Shown here: piece by piece, positions 60,830-64,000 of the stretch | How the letters are laid out: each line of letters begins with the position of its first letter | Numbering within the stretch: position 1 is the first letter of the stretch | Assembly: GCA_037893245.1 (NCBI GenBank) | Contig: JBAIAA010000262.1 | Location: 434,001-498,000, forward strand | Length of the DNA: 64,000 nt | Direction: 5' to 3' | DNA from: Crossaster papposus | Taxonomy: Eukaryota; Echinodermata; Asteroidea; Velatida; Solasteridae | Made by a program: the position numbers and the translations under genes | Notes under the pieces: generated by a model | What the model saw: the letters and a program-made list of their open reading frames with translations, nothing else | What the model was told of the DNA's origin: nothing | Databases searched by the model: none

Positions 60830-62033
60830 GGCATAGTGGCGCAGTTGAAGCGTGCTGGGCCCATAACCCAGAGGTCCGAGGATCGAAACCTCGCTCTTCT
60901 AACAAGTTTTTGGTATGACATGAGGTACTCGACTCGGAGTGACAAAGTAGACACTTTCTTGGTCAGTACCCGAGAGTTTGGTTGACCACAACCTCGGTCT
61001 GCTCAGGATAATTATTTTCTTGAAAGTGATTTCATTTTCATTACAAATAGTTACGCAGAGTGGTGCCGTGGGAGCGTGATGGGCCCATAACCCAGAGGCC
61101 CGAGGACCGAAACCTCGCTCTGCTAAAGAGGTATTTTTGCTTCACTGTTATTCAAATTTAATAATTATTTTAGAATGTTTTTAGAATGTCTGCCATAATT
61201 TTGTTTGTTGTTTTTGTAAATTTACATGAGGCATGGTGGCGCAGTGGAAGCTTGCTGGGCCTATAACCCAGAGTGCCGAGGATCAAAACCGCGTTCTGCT
61301 GCTAATAAGTTTTTGGTATGACATGAGGTACTCGACTCGGAGTGACAAAGTAGACACTTTCTTGGTCAGTACCCGAGAGTTTGGTTGACCACAACCTCGG
61401 TCTGCTCAGGATAATTATTTTCTTGAAAGTGATTTCATTTTCATTACAAATAGTTATGCAGAGTGGTGCCGTGGGAGCGTGATGGGCCCATAACCCAGAG
61501 GCCCGAGGACCGAAACCTCGCTCTGCTAAAGAGGTATTTTTGCTTCACTGTTATTCAAATTTAATAATTATTTTAGAATGTTTTTAGAATGTCTGCTTTT
61601 ATTTTGTTTGTTGTTTTTCTAAATTTACATGAGGCATGGTGGCGCAGTGGAAGCTTGCTGGGCCTATAACCCAGAGTGCCGAGGATCAAAACCTCGTTCT
61701 GCTGCTAATAAGTTTTTGGTATGACTTGAAGTACTCGACTCAGAGTGACAAAGTAGACCCTTTCTTGGTCAGTAACCGAGAGTTCGGATGATCACAACCT
61801 CGGTCTGCTCAGGATAATTTTGTATTTGATAGGGATTTCATTTTCATTAAAAATAGTTACGCAGAGTAGTGCAGCGGGAGCGTGATGGGCCCATAGCCCA
61901 GAGGTCCGAGGACCAAAACCTCGCTTTGCTAACTAGGTATTTTTGCTTCACTGCCATTCACATTTAATAAATATTGTAGAATGTTTTTAGAATGTCTGCT
62001 TTAATTTTGTTTGCATTTACAAAATTTACATGA
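60830..62033 (+). repeat. 1,204-bp unit with extra hybrid half-unit, first copy
   Basis: The order is A-A'-B, then C (61230) followed by A'-type flank and A', B, then C (61633), C', D. The inserted 403-bp half-unit joins a slot C head to a slot A' and B tail. Its C has the CCGCG T-stem change and the A-type GACATGAGG flank, exactly the pair seen at 28870-28906 and 59286-59322, so it probably comes from that hybrid. Its spacer has GCCATAA and TTTTTGTAAAT. Confidence 0.88.
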
Positions 62034-63237
62034 GGCATAGTGGCGCAGTTGAAGCGTGCTGGGCCCATAACCCAGAGGTCCGAGGATCGAAACCTCGCTC
62101 TTCTAACAAGTTTTTGGTATGACATGAGGTACTCGACTCGGAGTGACAAAGTAGACACTTTCTTGGTCAGTACCCGAGAGTTTGGTTGACCACAACCTCG
62201 GTCTGCTCAGGATAATTATTTTCTTGAAAGTGATTTCATTTTCATTACAAATAGTTACGCAGAGTGGTGCCGTGGGAGCGTGATGGGCCCATAACCCAGA
62301 GGCCCGAGTACCGAAACCTCGCTCTGCTAAAGAGGTATTTTTGCTTCACTGTTATTCAAATTTAATAATTATTTTAGAATGTTTTTAGAATGTCTGCCAT
62401 AATTTAGTTTGTTGTTTTTCTAAATTTACATGAGGCATGGTGGCGCAGTGGAAGCTTGCTGGGCCTATAACCCAGAGTGCCGAGGATCAAAACCTCGTTC
62501 TGCTGCTAATAAGTTTTTGGTATGACATGAGGTACTCGACTCGGAGTGACAAAGTAGACACTTTCTTGGTCAGTACCCGAGAGTTTGGTTGACCACAACC
62601 TCGGTCTGCTCAGGATAATTATTTTCTTGAAAGTGATTTCATTTTCATTACAAATAGTTACGCAGAGTGGTGCCGTGGGAGCGTGATGGGCCCATAACCC
62701 AGAGGCCCGAGGACCGAAACCTCGCTCTGCTAAAGAGGTATTTTTGCTTCACTGTTATTCAAATTTAATAATTATTTTAGAATGTTTTTAGAATGTCTGC
62801 TTTTATTTTGTTTGTTGTTTTTCTAAATTTACATGAGGCATGGTGGCGCAGTGGAAGCTTGCTGGGCCTATAACCCAAAGTGCCGAGGATCAAAACCTCG
62901 TTCTGCTGCTAATAAGTTTTTGGTATGACTTGAAGTACTCGACTCAGAGTGACAAAGTAGACCCTTTCTTGGTCAGTAACCGAGAGTTCGGATGATCACA
63001 ACCTCGGTCTGCTCAGGATAATTTTGTATTTGATAGGGATTTCATTTTCATTAAAAATAGTTACGCAGAGTAGTGCAGCGGGAGCGTGATGGGCCCATAG
63101 CCCAGAGGTCCGAGGACCAAAACCTCGCTTTGCTAACTAGGTATTTTTGCTTCACCTCTATTCACATTTAATAAATATTGTAGAATGTTTTTAGAATGTC
63201 TGCTTTAATTTTGTTTGCATTTTCAAAATTTACATGA
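62034..63237 (+). repeat. 1,204-bp unit with extra hybrid half-unit, second copy
   Basis: Same nine-slot order as 60830-62033, in tandem with it (hybrid C at 62434, regular C at 62837). Here the hybrid C has normal CCTCG, the spacer reads GCCATAATTTAG, and slot A shares GCATTTACA (62019) with 29598 and 60014. The next A slot (63238) begins GGCATGG, as in C, after a changed spacer (CACCTCTATTC). Confidence 0.88.
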
Positions 63238-64000
63238 GGCATGGTGGCGCAGTTGAAGCGTGCTGGGCCCATAACCCAGAGGTCCGAGGATCGAAACCTC
63301 GCTCTTCTAACAAGTTTTTGGTATGACATGAGGTACTCGACTCGGAGTGACAAAGTAGACACTTTCTTGGTCAGTACCCGAGAGTTTGGTTGACCACAAC
63401 CTCGGTCTGCTCAGGATAATTATTTTCTTGAAAGTGATTTCATTTTCATTACAAATAGTTACGCAGAGTGGTGCCGTGGGAGCGTGATGGGCCCATAACC
63501 CAGAGGCCCGAGGACCGAAACCTCGCTCTGCTAAAGAGGTATTTTTGCTTCACTGTTATTCAAATTTAATAATTATTTTAGAATGTTTTTAGAATGTCTG
63601 CTTTTATTTTGTTTGTTGTTTTTCTAAATTTACATGAGGCATGGTGGCGCAGTGGAAGCTTGCTGGGCCTATAACCCAGAGTGCCGAGGATCAAAACCTC
63701 GTTCTGCTGCTAATAAGTTTTTGGTATGACTTGAAGTACTCGACTCAGAGTGACAAAGTAGACCCTTTCTTGGTCAGTAACCGAGAGTTCGGATGATCAC
63801 AACCTCGGTCTGCTCAGGATAATTTTGTATTTGATAGGGATTTCATTTTCATTAAAAATAGTTACGCAGAGTAGTGCAGCGGGAGCGTGATGGGCCCATA
63901 GCCCAGAGGTCCGAGGACCAAAACCTCGCTTTGCTAACTAGGTATTTTTGCTTCACTGCTATTCACATTTAATAAATATTGTAGAATGTTTTTAGAATGT

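Larger units (their letters stand above)
49947..61190 (+). repeat. Large duplication, right block, copy 2
   Basis: This is the partner of 19,531-30,774. Its own private changes are TTTAATTTTC (about 56631), GCTAGAGAGG (about 58719) and AAACATCGC (about 60312). From about 61,191 the copies part: here the spacer has GCCATAA and a hybrid half-unit follows, while copy 1 continues with regular units. Confidence 0.93.
1..64000 (+). repeat. Tandem array of an 801-bp tRNA-iMet-derived satellite unit
   Basis: The window is filled by about 80 head-to-tail copies of one 801-bp unit, nearly all differing by only a few bases. Slot A starts at -19 (cut by the window edge), then 783, 1584, 2385, 3186, 3987, 4788, 5589, 6390, 7191, 7992, 8793, 9594, 10395, 11196, 11996, 12798, 13599, 14400, 15200, 16002, 16803, 17604, 18405, 19206, 20007, 20801, 21602, 22403, 23207, 24008, 24809, 25610, 26411, 26809, 27610, 28008, 28809, 29613, 30414, 31215, 31997, 32798, 33600, 34401, 35202, 36003, 36805, 37606, 38407, 39208, 40009, 40810, 41611, 42412, 43213, 44015, 44816, 45617, 46418, 47219, 48019, 48821, 49622, 50423, 51217, 52018, 52819, 53623, 54424, 55225, 56026, 56827, 57225, 58026, 58424, 59225, 60029, 60830, 62034 and 63238. 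In a regular unit A', B, C, C' and D start 103, 224, 400, 506 and 627 bases after A. All modules point the same way; I saw no inversion and no foreign insertion. Confidence 0.98.

Noticed and set aside
1..64000. CRISPR array
   Set aside because: Regular repeats with intervening sequence are present, but the intervening sequences are the same in every unit, the repeats are 72-nt tRNA modules, and there are no cas genes.
1..64000. tRNA-derived SINE family
   Set aside because: Copies are strictly head-to-tail at constant spacing, with no poly-A or LINE-type tail and no target-site duplications. This is a tandem satellite.
1..64000. Functional high-copy initiator tRNA gene cluster
   Set aside because: Each slot has at least one serious defect (acceptor mismatches in A, lost T55 and A27.G43 in B and D, TAT anticodon in C), shared by nearly all units. 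I cannot exclude transcription.
1..64000. Ribosomal RNA or 5S RNA tandem array
   Set aside because: The unit length would fit some 5S arrays, but no 5S or other rRNA sequence is seen; all structured segments align to tRNA.
1..64000. Bacterial or organellar origin
   Set aside because: The A54/A60 T loop and C33 in the anticodon loop are eukaryotic cytosolic initiator features. Bacterial initiators have T54 and a C1.A72 mismatch. The array organisation also fits a nuclear satellite.

Overview
The whole 64 kb is one uninterrupted head-to-tail tandem array, with no unique DNA and no protein gene that I can support. The basic higher-order unit is 801 bp (about 80 units, all on the + strand). Each unit holds six sequences derived from one ancestral gene, a eukaryotic cytosolic initiator tRNA-Met, plus two AT-rich spacers of about 100 bp. 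I label the slots A, A', B, spacer 1, C, C', D, spacer 2. A-A'-B-spacer 1 (400 bp) and C-C'-D-spacer 2 (401 bp) are diverged versions of the same half-unit, so the array has three nested levels: tRNA module, 400-bp half-unit, 801-bp unit.

The initiator origin is read from the sequence: three consecutive G:C pairs below a CCCATAA anticodon loop, and an A54/A60 T loop (ATCGAAA) instead of the usual T54. A, B and D keep anticodon CAT. C has TAT. A' and C' are roughly 60% identical to the others in an ungapped alignment and are decayed. No module is a clean functional gene: A has two acceptor mismatches, B and D lose T55 and have an A27.G43 mismatch, and C has the wrong anticodon. Even so, A and C keep good RNA polymerase III A and B boxes, and A, B, C and D are each followed by a T5 run. 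The organism is a eukaryote, most likely an animal. The CGAGG/CCTCG T stem resembles initiator tRNAs I recall from arthropods, but this is a weak pointer. The locus is best read as a tRNA-derived satellite.

Layout: (i) 1-12.7 kb, mostly regular units. (ii) About 13-18.9 kb, seven units missing from the second copy, including a re-copied block of four units. (iii) 19.5-30.8 kb, units with conversion tracts and half-unit losses. (iv) 31-36 kb, regular units with one 19-bp deletion. (v) 36.0-61.2 kb, an almost exact second copy of (i) plus (iii), sharing dozens of rare variants at offsets of 36,022/36,023 and then 30,416 bp. (vi) 61.2-64 kb, units that have grown to 1,204 bp by gaining a hybrid half-unit.

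The interest lies in the evolution of the array: half-unit register exchanges (B into D, C into A), loss and gain of half-units, and a very recent duplication of about 25 kb that could instead be an assembly artefact.
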